Assembly (NCBI GenBank): GCA_021732005.1
Contig: JAKFVT010000062.1
Coordinates: 1 to 64,000, forward strand
Reading direction: 5' to 3'
Source of the DNA: Mycobacterium sp.
GTDB lineage: Bacteria; Actinomycetota; Actinomycetes; Mycobacteriales; Mycobacteriaceae
Length of the DNA: 64,000 nt
Shown: in pieces, positions 17,395-25,931 of the stretch
How positions within the stretch are numbered: the first letter of the stretch is position 1
How the letters are laid out: each line of letters opens with the position of its first letter
Program-made: the position numbers and the translations under genes
Notes under the pieces: model-generated
Database searches by the model: none
The model's input: only the letters and a program-made list of their open reading frames with translations
What the model was told of the DNA's origin: nothing

Positions 17395-17835
17395 GTGAAA
17401 GCTATTCCGGTCGGCCGCGTGCTCAAGCGCATCTGGATACCGTTGATTCTCATTGTGGTGCTGTCCGTATCGGGCCTCGTCGTCTCCCGACTGCACAAGA
17501 TGTTCGCGTCCCAGGACCTGAATGCCGGAGCCGGCTCGGGCATCGAGATCGTCCAGTTCAACCCCAAGGTGATGGTTTACGACGTCTACGGTGCGCCCGG
17601 AACCAACGCCCAGATCAGTTACTTCGACCCGGAAGCCAAGGTGCACACGGTCACCGTGCCGCTGCCATGGTCGATCACCCTGTCGACAACATTGCCTGCG
17701 GTCAGCGCGAGCCTCATGGCGCGGACCGACGGAGACCAGATTGGATGCCGCGTCACTGTGAACGGAACCGTCCGTGAGGAGCAATCGGCCGATGGCGTCA
17801 ACGCCCAGACCTACTGCCTGGTGAAGTCGGCATGA
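17395..17835 (+). CDS. MmpS-family transport accessory protein
   Basis: A 146-residue MmpS protein: one N-terminal transmembrane helix (LKRIWIPLILIVVLSVSGLVV) and an extracytoplasmic domain with FNPKVMVYDVYGAPGTNAQISYFD and a C-terminal TYCLVKSA that closely resembles MmpS4/MmpS5. MmpS proteins assist the paired MmpL. GTG 17395 has a GGAAGG Shine-Dalgarno; GTG 17377, overlapping the MarR stop, is an alternative. The stop overlaps the mmpL ATG (ATGA). Confidence 0.92.
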   Translation: MKAIPVGRVLKRIWIPLILIVVLSVSGLVVSRLHKMFASQDLNAGAGSGIEIVQFNPKVMVYDVYGAPGTNAQISYFDPEAKVHTVTVPLPWSITLSTTLPAVSASLMARTDGDQIGCRVTVNGTVREEQSADGVNAQTYCLVKSA

Positions 17836-20735
17836 CCCACACCATCACCGCGCCCGACCCCGCCAGCAAGCCGAAGCGGCCGGTCGTCCCGCACCTGCTG
17901 CGCATCCTCGCACTGCCGATCATCCTGTTCTGGATCGCGATGGCCGTCCTGGTCAACGTCGTGGCACCCCAGCTCGAAGTCGTCGGCGAGATGCACTCGG
18001 CGCCAATGGCACCCGAAGACGCCCCGTCGATGAAGGCGATGAAGTTGATGGGGGCCAACTTCAAAGAGTTCAACTCCAACAGCACGATCATGGTCGTCAT
18101 AGAGGGCCAGAAGCCCCTCGGTCCGGACGCCCACCAGTACTACGACGAGATCATCCGCAAGCTGGAACAAGACCCCGAGCACGTCCAGCACATCCAGGAC
18201 TTCTGGAGTGACACGCTCACGGCAGCCGGTGCCCAAAGCGCCGACGGCAAAGCGTCTTACGTGATGATCAACCTCGCCGGTGAGCAGGGCCAGACGCTGG
18301 CCAACGAGGGCGTGGACGAGGTTCGCAAGGTCATCAAGGAGACCCCGGCACCGCCCGGCGTACAGGCGTACGTCGCGGGACCGGCCGCGCTCACCGACGA
18401 CCTGCACGTCATCGGCAACGCCAGCCTCGCGATGATCACCCTGATCACCCTGGCCGCGATCGCGGGCATGCTGCTGATCGTCTACCGATCGATCCGGACC
18501 ACCCTGATCCAGCTGTTCCTGACGTTCCTGGGACTGTTGACCGCCCGTGGCGTGGTGTCAATCCTGGCCCTGCACGGCGCGTTCGGACTGACCACCTTCG
18601 CAGGCAACATCCTCACAATGCTGGCGATCGCGGCCGCCACCGACTACGGCATCTTCATCTTCGGCCGATACCGCGAAGACCGGGCCTTGGGACTGGACCG
18701 CGAAGACTCCTATTACGCCACCTTCAAGTCCGTCGCGCCCGTCATCGTGGGCTCCGGGCTGACGATCGCGGGTGCGACGTACTGCCTGTCGTTCGCGCGC
18801 CTGCCGTACTTCACCACCATGGGAGCGCCCGTCGCGATCGGCATGCTCGTGATCGTGGCGATCGCGGTCACCCTCGGTCCGGCCGTGCTCTACCTGGGCA
18901 GCCGCGTCGGGCTGTACGAGTCCAAGCGGCCCGCCCACAGCAGGTTCTGGCGGCGCGTCGGCACCGCCGTGGTCCGTTGGCCCGCACCGATTTTCGTGGC
19001 GAGCCTGTTCGTGGTGCTGATCGGCATCGTGGCGATCCCGGGATACAAGCCGGCCTACAACGACCAGCACTACCTGCCCAAGGACGCCCCGGCCAATCAG
19101 GGCTTCGCCGCAGCCAATCGGCACTTCACCGAAGCCCGGATGAATCCGGACATCCTCATGGTCGAAGCCGACCATGACATGCGCAATCCCGCGGACATGC
19201 TGGTGCTGAACAAGATCGCCAGCAATGTGATGCACACCGAGGGCATCGCGATGGTGCAAAGCATCACCCGGCCGCTGGGCATCCCGATCCAGCACAGCTC
19301 GATTCCGTTCCAGACGAGTGTGGCGGGCCAGACCACCAACATGAACCTGCCGTTCCAGCGGGATCAATTGGAGAACCAGCTCAAAACGGTTGAAGCGACC
19401 AATGTTTCGATTGATATCCTGGAGAAGCAGTACCAGCTCTCGCTCAAGCAGACCCAGCTCACCCAGGACTCGGCAGCAAGATCGCAGGACCTCCTCGAGA
19501 CCACCGAGCAACTACGGGACAACATCGCGAACTTCGACGACCAGTTCCGGCCGTTGCGCAATTACTTCTACTGGGAGCCGCACTGCTTCGACATCCCCCT
19601 GTGCGCGGCGGCCCGGTCGCTGTTCGACTCCCTCGACGGGATCGACGCGGTCACCGACAAAACGCGAGGGGTGCAAGGCAACACCGACCAGTTGGCCTCG
19701 CTCGCGCCACAGCTGACCGCGCTGCTCCCCCAGACGATCGCGTCGATGAAGGTCAGCCGGGACCTCGCACTGGCGTCGTACAACTCGCAGAAGGCCCTGC
19801 TGGACCAGATGCAGGCGTCCAACGACACCGCCCTGGCGATGGGTGAGAGTTTCGACCAGGCCAAGAACGACGACCTGTTCTTCCTGCCGCCGGAAGCCTT
19901 CCAGAATCCCGACTTCGAGCGCGGCCTGAAGATGTTCTTCTCGCCGGACGGTAAGTCGACCCGCATGTTCATCACCCACGAGGGTGACCCCGCGACGGTG
20001 GACGGCATCGCCCGCGTCAACTCCGAGCGCAAGGCCGCCCAAGAGGCGCTGAAGATGTCGTCGCTGTCGAACGCCAGGATTCATCTCGGTGGCGTGGCGG
20101 CGACCTATAAGGACATGTCCGACGGCGCGAGGTACGACCTGCTGATCGCGGTGGTGTCGTCGCTGACGCTGATTTTCATGATCATGCTGATCCTGACCCG
20201 CAGTGTGGTCGCCGCACTGGTGATCGTCGGGACGGCAGGTAGCTCGATCGCCGCGTCGTTCGGCATCTCGGTGCTGCTCTGGCAGGACCTGTTCGGGATT
20301 CAGGTGCAGTGGCTGGTCATGCTGATGTCCGTCATCATCCTGTTGGCGGTGGGATCGGACTACAACCTGCTGCTGGTCTCACGGTTCAAGGATGAGATCC
20401 ACGCCGGGCTGAAGACCGGCATCATCCGGTCGATGGCCGGTACCGGCAGCGTGGTGACGTCGGCCGGTCTGGTGTTCGCCGCCACCATGGCCGGCATGAT
20501 GTTCAGCAAGCTGGTGGTGCTGGCCCAGATGGGGTCGACGATCGCGATCGGCCTGCTGATCGACACCTTCATCGTGCGGTCGCTGCTGATGCCGTCGATC
20601 GCGACGATGCTGGGCCGGTGGTTCTGGTGGCCGCAGGTGGTCTACCCCCGAGGCGACTACCACTTCCTGCCCCCGCAGCCGCGCAAGCGACCGAGCGACG
20701 ACGCGGACACGGCGGCGATTCCGGCGCAGGCCTAG
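17832..20735 (+). CDS. MmpL-family RND transporter (MmpL4/5-like)
   Basis: A 967-residue RND transporter with the two-fold MmpL plan: helix 1, a periplasmic domain, helices 2-6, a second helix and periplasmic domain, then helices 8-12. The proton-relay segments TDYGIFIFGRYRED and SDYNLLLVSRFKDE are present. The second periplasmic loop contains a long coiled-coil stretch (about residues 500-680) with the Cys pair HCFDIPLC, a hallmark of MmpL4/MmpL5, which export siderophores and some drugs. Coupling with mmpS and the nearby siderophore genes favours that role, but the cargo is not shown. Confidence 0.92.
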   Translation: MTHTITAPDPASKPKRPVVPHLLRILALPIILFWIAMAVLVNVVAPQLEVVGEMHSAPMAPEDAPSMKAMKLMGANFKEFNSNSTIMVVIEGQKPLGPDAHQYYDEIIRKLEQDPEHVQHIQDFWSDTLTAAGAQSADGKASYVMINLAGEQGQTLANEGVDEVRKVIKETPAPPGVQAYVAGPAALTDDLHVIGNASLAMITLITLAAIAGMLLIVYRSIRTTLIQLFLTFLGLLTARGVVSILALHGAFGLTTFAGNILTMLAIAAATDYGIFIFGRYREDRALGLDREDSYYATFKSVAPVIVGSGLTIAGATYCLSFARLPYFTTMGAPVAIGMLVIVAIAVTLGPAVLYLGSRVGLYESKRPAHSRFWRRVGTAVVRWPAPIFVASLFVVLIGIVAIPGYKPAYNDQHYLPKDAPANQGFAAANRHFTEARMNPDILMVEADHDMRNPADMLVLNKIASNVMHTEGIAMVQSITRPLGIPIQHSSIPFQTSVAGQTTNMNLPFQRDQLENQLKTVEATNVSIDILEKQYQLSLKQTQLTQDSAARSQDLLETTEQLRDNIANFDDQFRPLRNYFYWEPHCFDIPLCAAARSLFDSLDGIDAVTDKTRGVQGNTDQLASLAPQLTALLPQTIASMKVSRDLALASYNSQKALLDQMQASNDTALAMGESFDQAKNDDLFFLPPEAFQNPDFERGLKMFFSPDGKSTRMFITHEGDPATVDGIARVNSERKAAQEALKMSSLSNARIHLGGVAATYKDMSDGARYDLLIAVVSSLTLIFMIMLILTRSVVAALVIVGTAGSSIAASFGISVLLWQDLFGIQVQWLVMLMSVIILLAVGSDYNLLLVSRFKDEIHAGLKTGIIRSMAGTGSVVTSAGLVFAATMAGMMFSKLVVLAQMGSTIAIGLLIDTFIVRSLLMPSIATMLGRWFWWPQVVYPRGDYHFLPPQPRKRPSDDADTAAIPAQA

Positions 20736-20751
20736 AAACCTCGCGCCTAGC

Positions 20752-20799
20752 GTGGGGTTTGTCGTCGAGTTTCCGCGGATTCTCGACGACAACCCCCAC
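20752..20799. terminator. Bidirectional terminator hairpin
   Basis: An 18-base stem (20752-20769 with 20782-20799, one G-T mismatch) and a 12-base loop lie between the convergent mmpL and PEP-mutase-like genes. No T-tract follows. Confidence 0.75.
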
Positions 20800-20813
20800 T
20801 CTCAGTGGAACTG

Positions 20814-21575
20814 CTAGCGCCAGCGGTCCAGGATCTCATTGGCCCGCACACTCAGTGCCCGCTGCCAGAACGGCCCGAAGCTGATCCGCCCCACCCCCAG
20901 CGGCCCGAACGACGCCGGGTCGTCGGACTCCGGCAGCGCGATCGCGTTGATCGGCAGCGGCAGCTCAGTTGCCAAGCGGCGCAACGTCTCCGGTTCGTGA
21001 CGGCCCACCGGGTAGAGCACGTCGGCTCCGGCGGACGCCGCCTCGACCAGCCGGGCGATCGCCCGGTCCACCCGGTCGGCGTCGTCGCCGTCGTTGCGCA
21101 GGAACAGGTCGGTGCGGGCGTTGACCACCACGTGCACCCCCGCACTGTCAGCAGCGGCACGCAGCGCGCCCACCAGTTCGGCATGCTCGGCGGAGGACCG
21201 CAGTCGCTTGCCTTCGCTGTGCACGGTGTCCTCGATGTTCAAGCCCACCGCGCCGGCGCTCAGCAGCCCATCGATGAGGCGCTCGGCCGACTGCGCGTAG
21301 CCGGATTCGATGTCCACCGAGACGGGCACGTCCACCGCCGAGGTGATCTGGCTGACGCGGGCGACGACGTCGTCGAAGCTCATACCCTCGCCGTCGGGCT
21401 TCCCGACGGAGTCAGCCATCGGATGACTGCCGACGGTCAGCGCCGCGAATCCGGCCGCCACCGCCAGATTCGCCGACCAGGCGTCCCACACCGTCGGCAA
21501 CACCACCGGGTTGCCCGGCTTATGCAAGGCCAGCAGTGCGTCGGCGTGCTTGGTAAGGCTGCTCTTATCGGACAC
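20814..21575 (-). CDS. Isocitrate lyase/PEP mutase family protein
   Basis: A 253-residue TIM-barrel enzyme of the PEP mutase/isocitrate lyase superfamily, with LPTVWDAWSANLAVAAGFAALTVGS at the start, DIESGYA (metal-binding acidic residues), GLNIEDT and NARTDLFL. Such proteins make or break C-C or C-P bonds next to a carboxylate, but small members like this are mostly uncharacterised; oxaloacetate decarboxylase or 2-methylisocitrate-lyase-like activity is possible. The isocitrate lyase KKCGH signature is absent. GTG 21575 is preferred for its AGGGGA Shine-Dalgarno. It is divergent from the Sdh1 operon. Confidence 0.85.
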   Translation of the reverse strand: MSDKSSLTKHADALLALHKPGNPVVLPTVWDAWSANLAVAAGFAALTVGSHPMADSVGKPDGEGMSFDDVVARVSQITSAVDVPVSVDIESGYAQSAERLIDGLLSAGAVGLNIEDTVHSEGKRLRSSAEHAELVGALRAAADSAGVHVVVNARTDLFLRNDGDDADRVDRAIARLVEAASAGADVLYPVGRHEPETLRRLATELPLPINAIALPESDDPASFGPLGVGRISFGPFWQRALSVRANEILDRWR

Positions 21576-21639
21576 CAGGTCCCCTATCTGTCGGCTTGAT
21601 CCTGGGCTGTGCAACACGACTGCCGCAACGCCCTTCCCG

Positions 21640-21657
21640 ACGTGACCTGTCTCACGT
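21640..21657. promoter_or_regulatory. CRP-like palindrome in the Sdh1 promoter region
   Basis: ACGTGA-CCTGTC-TCACGT is a perfect inverted repeat with the GTGA-N6-TCAC core of CRP/FNR-family sites. It lies about 80 bases before the first Sdh1-operon start and 74 bases before the divergent gene. Confidence 0.55.
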
Positions 21658-21728
21658 TGAGATCCGAATGTGGCTAGCATCGGGTGTCGTACTGTGATCC
21701 ATAACACCTTCAGCCCAGGGAGGTCCCC

Positions 21729-22025
21729 TTGTCCACCACCACAGAATTGGCCGAACTTCACCATCTGATCGGTGGGTTGCGGCGCTGCGTGAGCTCGTTG
21801 AAGAGCCGTTACGCGGACAGTCCGGCAATGCGCCGAATCGTCAACGATGCCGAGCGCATCCTCAATGACGTGGAACTTCTCGATATCGACGCCAATGAGC
21901 TTGCCCTAACCCAGCAAACGGCCGTGTCGGCAGGAGAGAAGATCGGGATCCCCGACACCCCTTACGACTCCGCCTTCTGGCGCGACGTCGATGACGAGGG
22001 AGTGGGCGGGCACAACCGCCGCTGA
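21729..22025 (+). CDS. Conserved protein, first gene of Sdh1 operon (Rv0250c-like)
   Basis: A 98-residue soluble, helical, acidic protein (ELHHLIGGLRRCVSSLKSRY..., NDAERILNDVELLDID). It precedes the succinate dehydrogenase genes, as Rv0250c (97 residues) precedes Rv0249c-Rv0247c in M. tuberculosis. The start is TTG 21729 with GGGAGG seven bases upstream. Its role is unknown; constant linkage suggests assembly or regulation of the complex. No transmembrane segment or metal motif is visible. Confidence 0.82.
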   Translation: MSTTTELAELHHLIGGLRRCVSSLKSRYADSPAMRRIVNDAERILNDVELLDIDANELALTQQTAVSAGEKIGIPDTPYDSAFWRDVDDEGVGGHNRR

Positions 22026-22093
22026 CCCGAATTTAACCGGGTGCCGTGATCTGGGTACCCTCCGATGAGTTCATGCGAAGGGGATCACAGTAG

Positions 22094-22930
22094 ATGAGCG
22101 CACCTGCGGCTAACCGCCCGAAGACCGGCGTCTTCTCACCCGGCCGTGCCCAGATACCGCAACGCACGCTGCGGACCGACAACTGGCTGAAAGCGCCGAT
22201 CTGGACGGACCTCGGATTCGCGGCTTTCGTCATCTACGCGACGGTGCGCGCGTTCCAGCGGGACCACTTCTTCGTCCCGCAGTACCACTACCTGACGCCG
22301 TTCTATTCGCCGTGCCTGAGCAAGGCATGCGGTGAGGCGAGCGACTTCTGGCCGCAGATCCTGCCCACGACCGGACTGCTGTCGTTGCTGCCGTACGCCT
22401 TCCTGTCGCTGCCCTTCCTGCTGCTGTTCCGGTTGACCTGCTACTACTACCGCGGCGCCTACTACCGCTCGGTGTGGCAGTCCCCGACGGCCTGCGCCGT
22501 GGCCGAGCCGCACGCGAAATACACTGGCGAGACCCGCTTTCCGCTGATCATCCAGAACACCCACCGGTACTTCTTCTACATCGCCGGCATCATCTCGCTG
22601 ATCAACACCTACGACGCGATCGTGGCGTTCCACTCCGAGACCGGCCCCGGTGGCTTCGGATTCGGCCTGGGCAACATCATTCTGGTCGGCAACGTGGTGA
22701 TGCTGTGGGTCTACACGATCTCCTGCCACTCCTGTCGGCACGTCACCGGTGGGCGGCTCAAGCACTTCTCCAAGCATCCGGTCCGGTACTGGATCTGGAC
22801 CCAGGTCAGCAAGCTGAACACCCGGCACAAGCTGTACGCCTGGATCACGCTCGGCACCCTGATGTTCACCGATTTCTACGTCATGCTGGTGGCCAGCGGC
22901 ACCATCTCTGACCTGAGATTCGTTGGCTGA
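22094..22930 (+). CDS. sdhC: Succinate dehydrogenase 1 membrane anchor subunit
   Basis: A 278-residue integral membrane protein with about five helices, corresponding in position to Rv0249c. Segments such as FWPQILPTTGLLSLLPYAFLSLPFLLLF and YFFYIAGIISLINTYDAIV form helices with several conserved His residues (for example CHSCRHVTGG) that could bind heme or the quinone site. It anchors the Sdh1 flavoprotein and iron-sulfur subunits and passes electrons to menaquinone. Being a single long anchor, it differs from the two-subunit SdhC/SdhD of the other mycobacterial complex. Confidence 0.88.
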   Translation: MSAPAANRPKTGVFSPGRAQIPQRTLRTDNWLKAPIWTDLGFAAFVIYATVRAFQRDHFFVPQYHYLTPFYSPCLSKACGEASDFWPQILPTTGLLSLLPYAFLSLPFLLLFRLTCYYYRGAYYRSVWQSPTACAVAEPHAKYTGETRFPLIIQNTHRYFFYIAGIISLINTYDAIVAFHSETGPGGFGFGLGNIILVGNVVMLWVYTISCHSCRHVTGGRLKHFSKHPVRYWIWTQVSKLNTRHKLYAWITLGTLMFTDFYVMLVASGTISDLRFVG

Positions 22931-22967
22931 GAATAACTTTCAAAACCCATAGCTTGAGCGAGGTCAA

Positions 22968-24884
22968 ATGACGGTGGAAGTCGAGCGGCATTCCTACGAC
23001 GTGGTCGTGATCGGTGCCGGCGGCGCAGGCCTACGAGCAGTCATCGAGGCCCGGGAACGCGGTCTGAAGGTTGCCGTGGTGACGAAGTCACTGTTCGGCA
23101 AGGCGCACACCGTCATGGCCGAGGGTGGTTGTGCGGCTGCGATGCGCAACGTCAACACCAAGGACAGCTGGCAGGTGCACTTCGGTGACACCATGCGCGG
23201 TGGCAAGTTCCTGAACAACTGGCGGATGGCCGAGTTGCACGCGCAGGAAGCGCCGGACCGGGTCTGGGAGCTGGAGACCTACGGCGCGCTGTTCGACCGC
23301 ACCAAAGACGGCAAGATCAGCCAGCGCAACTTCGGTGGCCACACCTACCCGCGCCTGGCGCACGTCGGTGACCGCACCGGTCTGGAGATCATCCGGACTT
23401 TGCAGCAGAAGATCGTCTCGCTGCAGCAGGAAGACAAGAAGGAACTCGGCGACTACGAGGCCCGGATCAAGGTCTTCCACGAGTGCTCGATCACCGATCT
23501 GATCAAGGACGACGGCAAGATCGCCGGCGCCTTCGGCTACTGGCGCGAGACCGGCAAGTTCATCCTGTTCGAAACGCCCGCGGTGGTGCTCGCCACCGGC
23601 GGCATCGGTAAGTCGTTCAAGGTGTCGTCGAACTCGTGGGAGTACACCGGCGACGGGCACGCGCTCGCCCTGCGCGCGGGCACCGGCCTGATCAACATGG
23701 AGTTCATCCAGTTCCACCCGACCGGCATGGTCTGGCCGCTGTCGGTGAAGGGCATCCTGGTCACCGAGGGTGTCCGCGGTGACGGCGGTGTTCTGAAGAA
23801 CTCCGAAGGCAAGCGCTTCATGTTCGACTACATCCCCGACGTGTTCAAGGGGCAGTACGCCGAATCCGAGGAAGAAGCCGACCAGTGGCTCAAGGACAAC
23901 GACTCGGCACGCCGCACCCCTGACCTGCTGCCTCGCGACGAGGTTGCCCGCGCCATCAACGACGAGGTCAAGGCCGGCCGCGGCACCCCGCACGGCGGCG
24001 TCTACCTCGACATCGCCTCCCGCATGCCCGCCGAGGAGATCAAGCGCCGGCTGCCGTCGATGTACCACCAGTTCATCGAGCTGGCCGAGGTCGACATCAC
24101 CAAGGACATGATGGAAGTCGGTCCGACCTGTCACTACGTGATGGGCGGCATCGAGGTCGATCCCGACACCGGCGCCGGCGTGACGCCCGGACTGTTCGCC
24201 GCGGGCGAGTGCTCCGGCGGTATGCACGGCTCCAACCGCCTGGGCGGTAACTCGCTGTCGGACCTTCTGGTGTTCGGCCGGCGCGCCGGGCTCGGTGCGT
24301 CCGACTACGTGCGGGCGCTCTCGGAGCGGCCCTCGGTCTCGGACGCGGCGGTCGACGAAGCCGCCAAGCTGGCGCTGGCACCGTTTGAGCCGAAGGACAA
24401 CCCCGAAAACCCCTACACCCTGCACGCCGAGCTTCAGCAGTCGATGAACGACCTCGCGGGCATCATCCGCAAGGAGGGTGAACTCCAAGAGGCGCTGGGC
24501 AAGATCGATGAGCTCAAGGCCCGCTACGCGAACGTCGTCGTCGAGGGCGGCCGCCTCTTCAATCCCGGCTGGCACCTGGCGATCGACATGCGCAACATGC
24601 TGCTGGTCAGCGAGTGCGTGGCCAAGGCTGCGCTGGCGCGCACGGAGAGCCGTGGCGGACACACCCGCGACGACTTCCCCAAGATGGATTCGCACTGGCG
24701 CAACAAGCTGCTGGTGTGCCGAGTCGCACCGGGCGAAGCGAACGCGGTCGTGCCCGACGTGACGGTGACCCCTGAGCAGCAGCCCGTGATGCGGCCCGAT
24801 CTGCTGGCGACCTTCGAGCTGACCGAACTCGAGAAGTACTACACCGAAGATCAACTGGCCGAGCACCCTGACCGGAAGGGCTGA
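22968..24884 (+). CDS. sdhA: Succinate dehydrogenase 1 flavoprotein subunit
   Basis: A 638-residue flavoprotein. The FAD-binding Rossmann motif VVIGAGGAGLRAVIEARERG is at the N-terminus, the substrate region includes HPTGMVWPLSVKGILVTEGVRGDGG, and the FAD-contact sequence GSNRLGGNSLSDLLVFGRRAG is near residue 425. It oxidises succinate to fumarate (Rv0248c equivalent). The TGA is two bases before the sdhB ATG, so the catalytic subunits are tightly coupled. Confidence 0.95.
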   Translation: MTVEVERHSYDVVVIGAGGAGLRAVIEARERGLKVAVVTKSLFGKAHTVMAEGGCAAAMRNVNTKDSWQVHFGDTMRGGKFLNNWRMAELHAQEAPDRVWELETYGALFDRTKDGKISQRNFGGHTYPRLAHVGDRTGLEIIRTLQQKIVSLQQEDKKELGDYEARIKVFHECSITDLIKDDGKIAGAFGYWRETGKFILFETPAVVLATGGIGKSFKVSSNSWEYTGDGHALALRAGTGLINMEFIQFHPTGMVWPLSVKGILVTEGVRGDGGVLKNSEGKRFMFDYIPDVFKGQYAESEEEADQWLKDNDSARRTPDLLPRDEVARAINDEVKAGRGTPHGGVYLDIASRMPAEEIKRRLPSMYHQFIELAEVDITKDMMEVGPTCHYVMGGIEVDPDTGAGVTPGLFAAGECSGGMHGSNRLGGNSLSDLLVFGRRAGLGASDYVRALSERPSVSDAAVDEAAKLALAPFEPKDNPENPYTLHAELQQSMNDLAGIIRKEGELQEALGKIDELKARYANVVVEGGRLFNPGWHLAIDMRNMLLVSECVAKAALARTESRGGHTRDDFPKMDSHWRNKLLVCRVAPGEANAVVPDVTVTPEQQPVMRPDLLATFELTELEKYYTEDQLAEHPDRKG

Positions 24885-24886
24885 GA

Positions 24887-25639
24887 ATGGCTGCTTACGA
24901 CGCAAAACTGCGGGTTTGGCGCGGCGACGAGGACGGCGGCGACCTGCAGGACTACACCGTCGAGGTCAACGACGGCGAAGTGGTGCTCGACATCGTGCAC
25001 CGGCTGCAGGCCACCCAAGCCGGCGACCTCGCCGTGCGGTGGAACTGCAAGGCCGGCAAGTGTGGTTCGTGTTCCGCCGAGATCAACGGCCGGCCGCGGC
25101 TCATGTGCATGACCCGGATGTCGACGTTCGGTGAGGACGAGGTCGTCACGATCACGCCGCTGCGGACGTTCCCGGTGATGCGCGATTTGGTCACCGATGT
25201 GTCCTTCAATTACGAGAAGGCGCGGGAGATCCCGTCGTTCACTCCCCCGAAGGACCTGCAGCCCGGCGACTACCGGATGCAGCAGGAGGATGTGAACCGC
25301 AGCCAGGAGTTCCGCAAGTGCATCGAGTGCTTCCTGTGCCAGAACGTGTGCCACGTCAACCGTGACCACGAAGAGAACAAGAAGTCGTTCGCCGGCCCCC
25401 GCTACCTGATGCGCCAGGCCGAGTTGTCGATGCATCCGCTGGACACCATCGACCGTCGCGACATGGCCCAGGAAGAGAACGGCCTCGGCTTCTGCAACAT
25501 CACCAAGTGCTGCACCGAGGTGTGCCCCGAGCACATCAAGATCACCGACAACGCGCTGATCCCGATGAAGGAACGCGTGGCCGACAAGAAGTACGACCCG
25601 GTGGTGTGGCTCGGCAACATCTTGTTCCGTAAGAAGTAG
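24887..25639 (+). CDS. sdhB: Succinate dehydrogenase 1 iron-sulfur subunit
   Basis: A 250-residue electron-transfer subunit. An N-terminal plant-type ferredoxin domain binds [2Fe-2S] through CKAGKCGSCS plus the later RLMC, and a C-terminal domain has CIECFLCQNVCH and CCTEVCP for the [4Fe-4S] and third clusters. It relays electrons from the flavoprotein to the membrane anchor (Rv0247c equivalent). It is the last gene of the operon, which ends at a long hairpin. Confidence 0.95.
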   Translation: MAAYDAKLRVWRGDEDGGDLQDYTVEVNDGEVVLDIVHRLQATQAGDLAVRWNCKAGKCGSCSAEINGRPRLMCMTRMSTFGEDEVVTITPLRTFPVMRDLVTDVSFNYEKAREIPSFTPPKDLQPGDYRMQQEDVNRSQEFRKCIECFLCQNVCHVNRDHEENKKSFAGPRYLMRQAELSMHPLDTIDRRDMAQEENGLGFCNITKCCTEVCPEHIKITDNALIPMKERVADKKYDPVVWLGNILFRKK

Positions 25640-25648
25640 CTCCCTCGC

Positions 25649-25708
25649 GCGAGCAGACGCAAACGCCCCCGACACGCTGAGTGTTCGGGGGCGTTTGCGT
25701 CTGCTCGC
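25649..25708. terminator. Long perfect hairpin terminator after sdhB
   Basis: A perfect 24-base stem (25649-25672 with 25685-25708) with a 12-base loop starts ten bases after the sdhB stop. There is no T-tract. Confidence 0.8.
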
Positions 25709-25752
25709 CGCTGAAGGTTCCCATTGGCGGCAGCGTGAGTAGCCTCGAATAG

Positions 25753-25908
25753 ATGGGGACTGTCCACAGCATCAACGACATTCGCACCGCGATCCGCGAG
25801 CTGTCCGCCCGCGCCGAGTTGGCCCGCAAGCAGGGCCGCTCCGACGATGCGGACGAACTCGAACAGCGCGTCGCCGGCTATCGCGACGAACTCGCCGAGA
25901 AGCGCTGA
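25753..25908 (+). CDS. Small coiled-coil protein, 51 residues
   Basis: A short gene after the Sdh1 terminator, ATG 25753 to TGA 25908. The product (MGTVHSINDIRTAIRELSAR..., ending GYRDELAEKR) is highly charged and helical, with heptad-like spacing of Ile/Leu/Ala, so it is probably a small two-helix or coiled-coil protein. It has no membrane segment or metal motif. Codon bias (G/C at third positions) matches real genes. The convergent reductase ends 24 bases away. Its function is unknown. Confidence 0.65.
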   Translation: MGTVHSINDIRTAIRELSARAELARKQGRSDDADELEQRVAGYRDELAEKR

Positions 25909-25931
25909 CCGCGGGCGCAGATCAGGCTGGG

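Noticed and set aside
21576..21764. Longer start for the PEP-mutase-like gene
   Set aside because: It would overlap the CRP-like site and the start of the divergent Sdh1 operon; GTG 21575 fits the family N-terminus.
23088..24905. 605-codon frame antisense to sdhA
   Set aside because: Composition shadow of a GC-rich gene; no recognisable motifs, while the sense strand is a clear SdhA.
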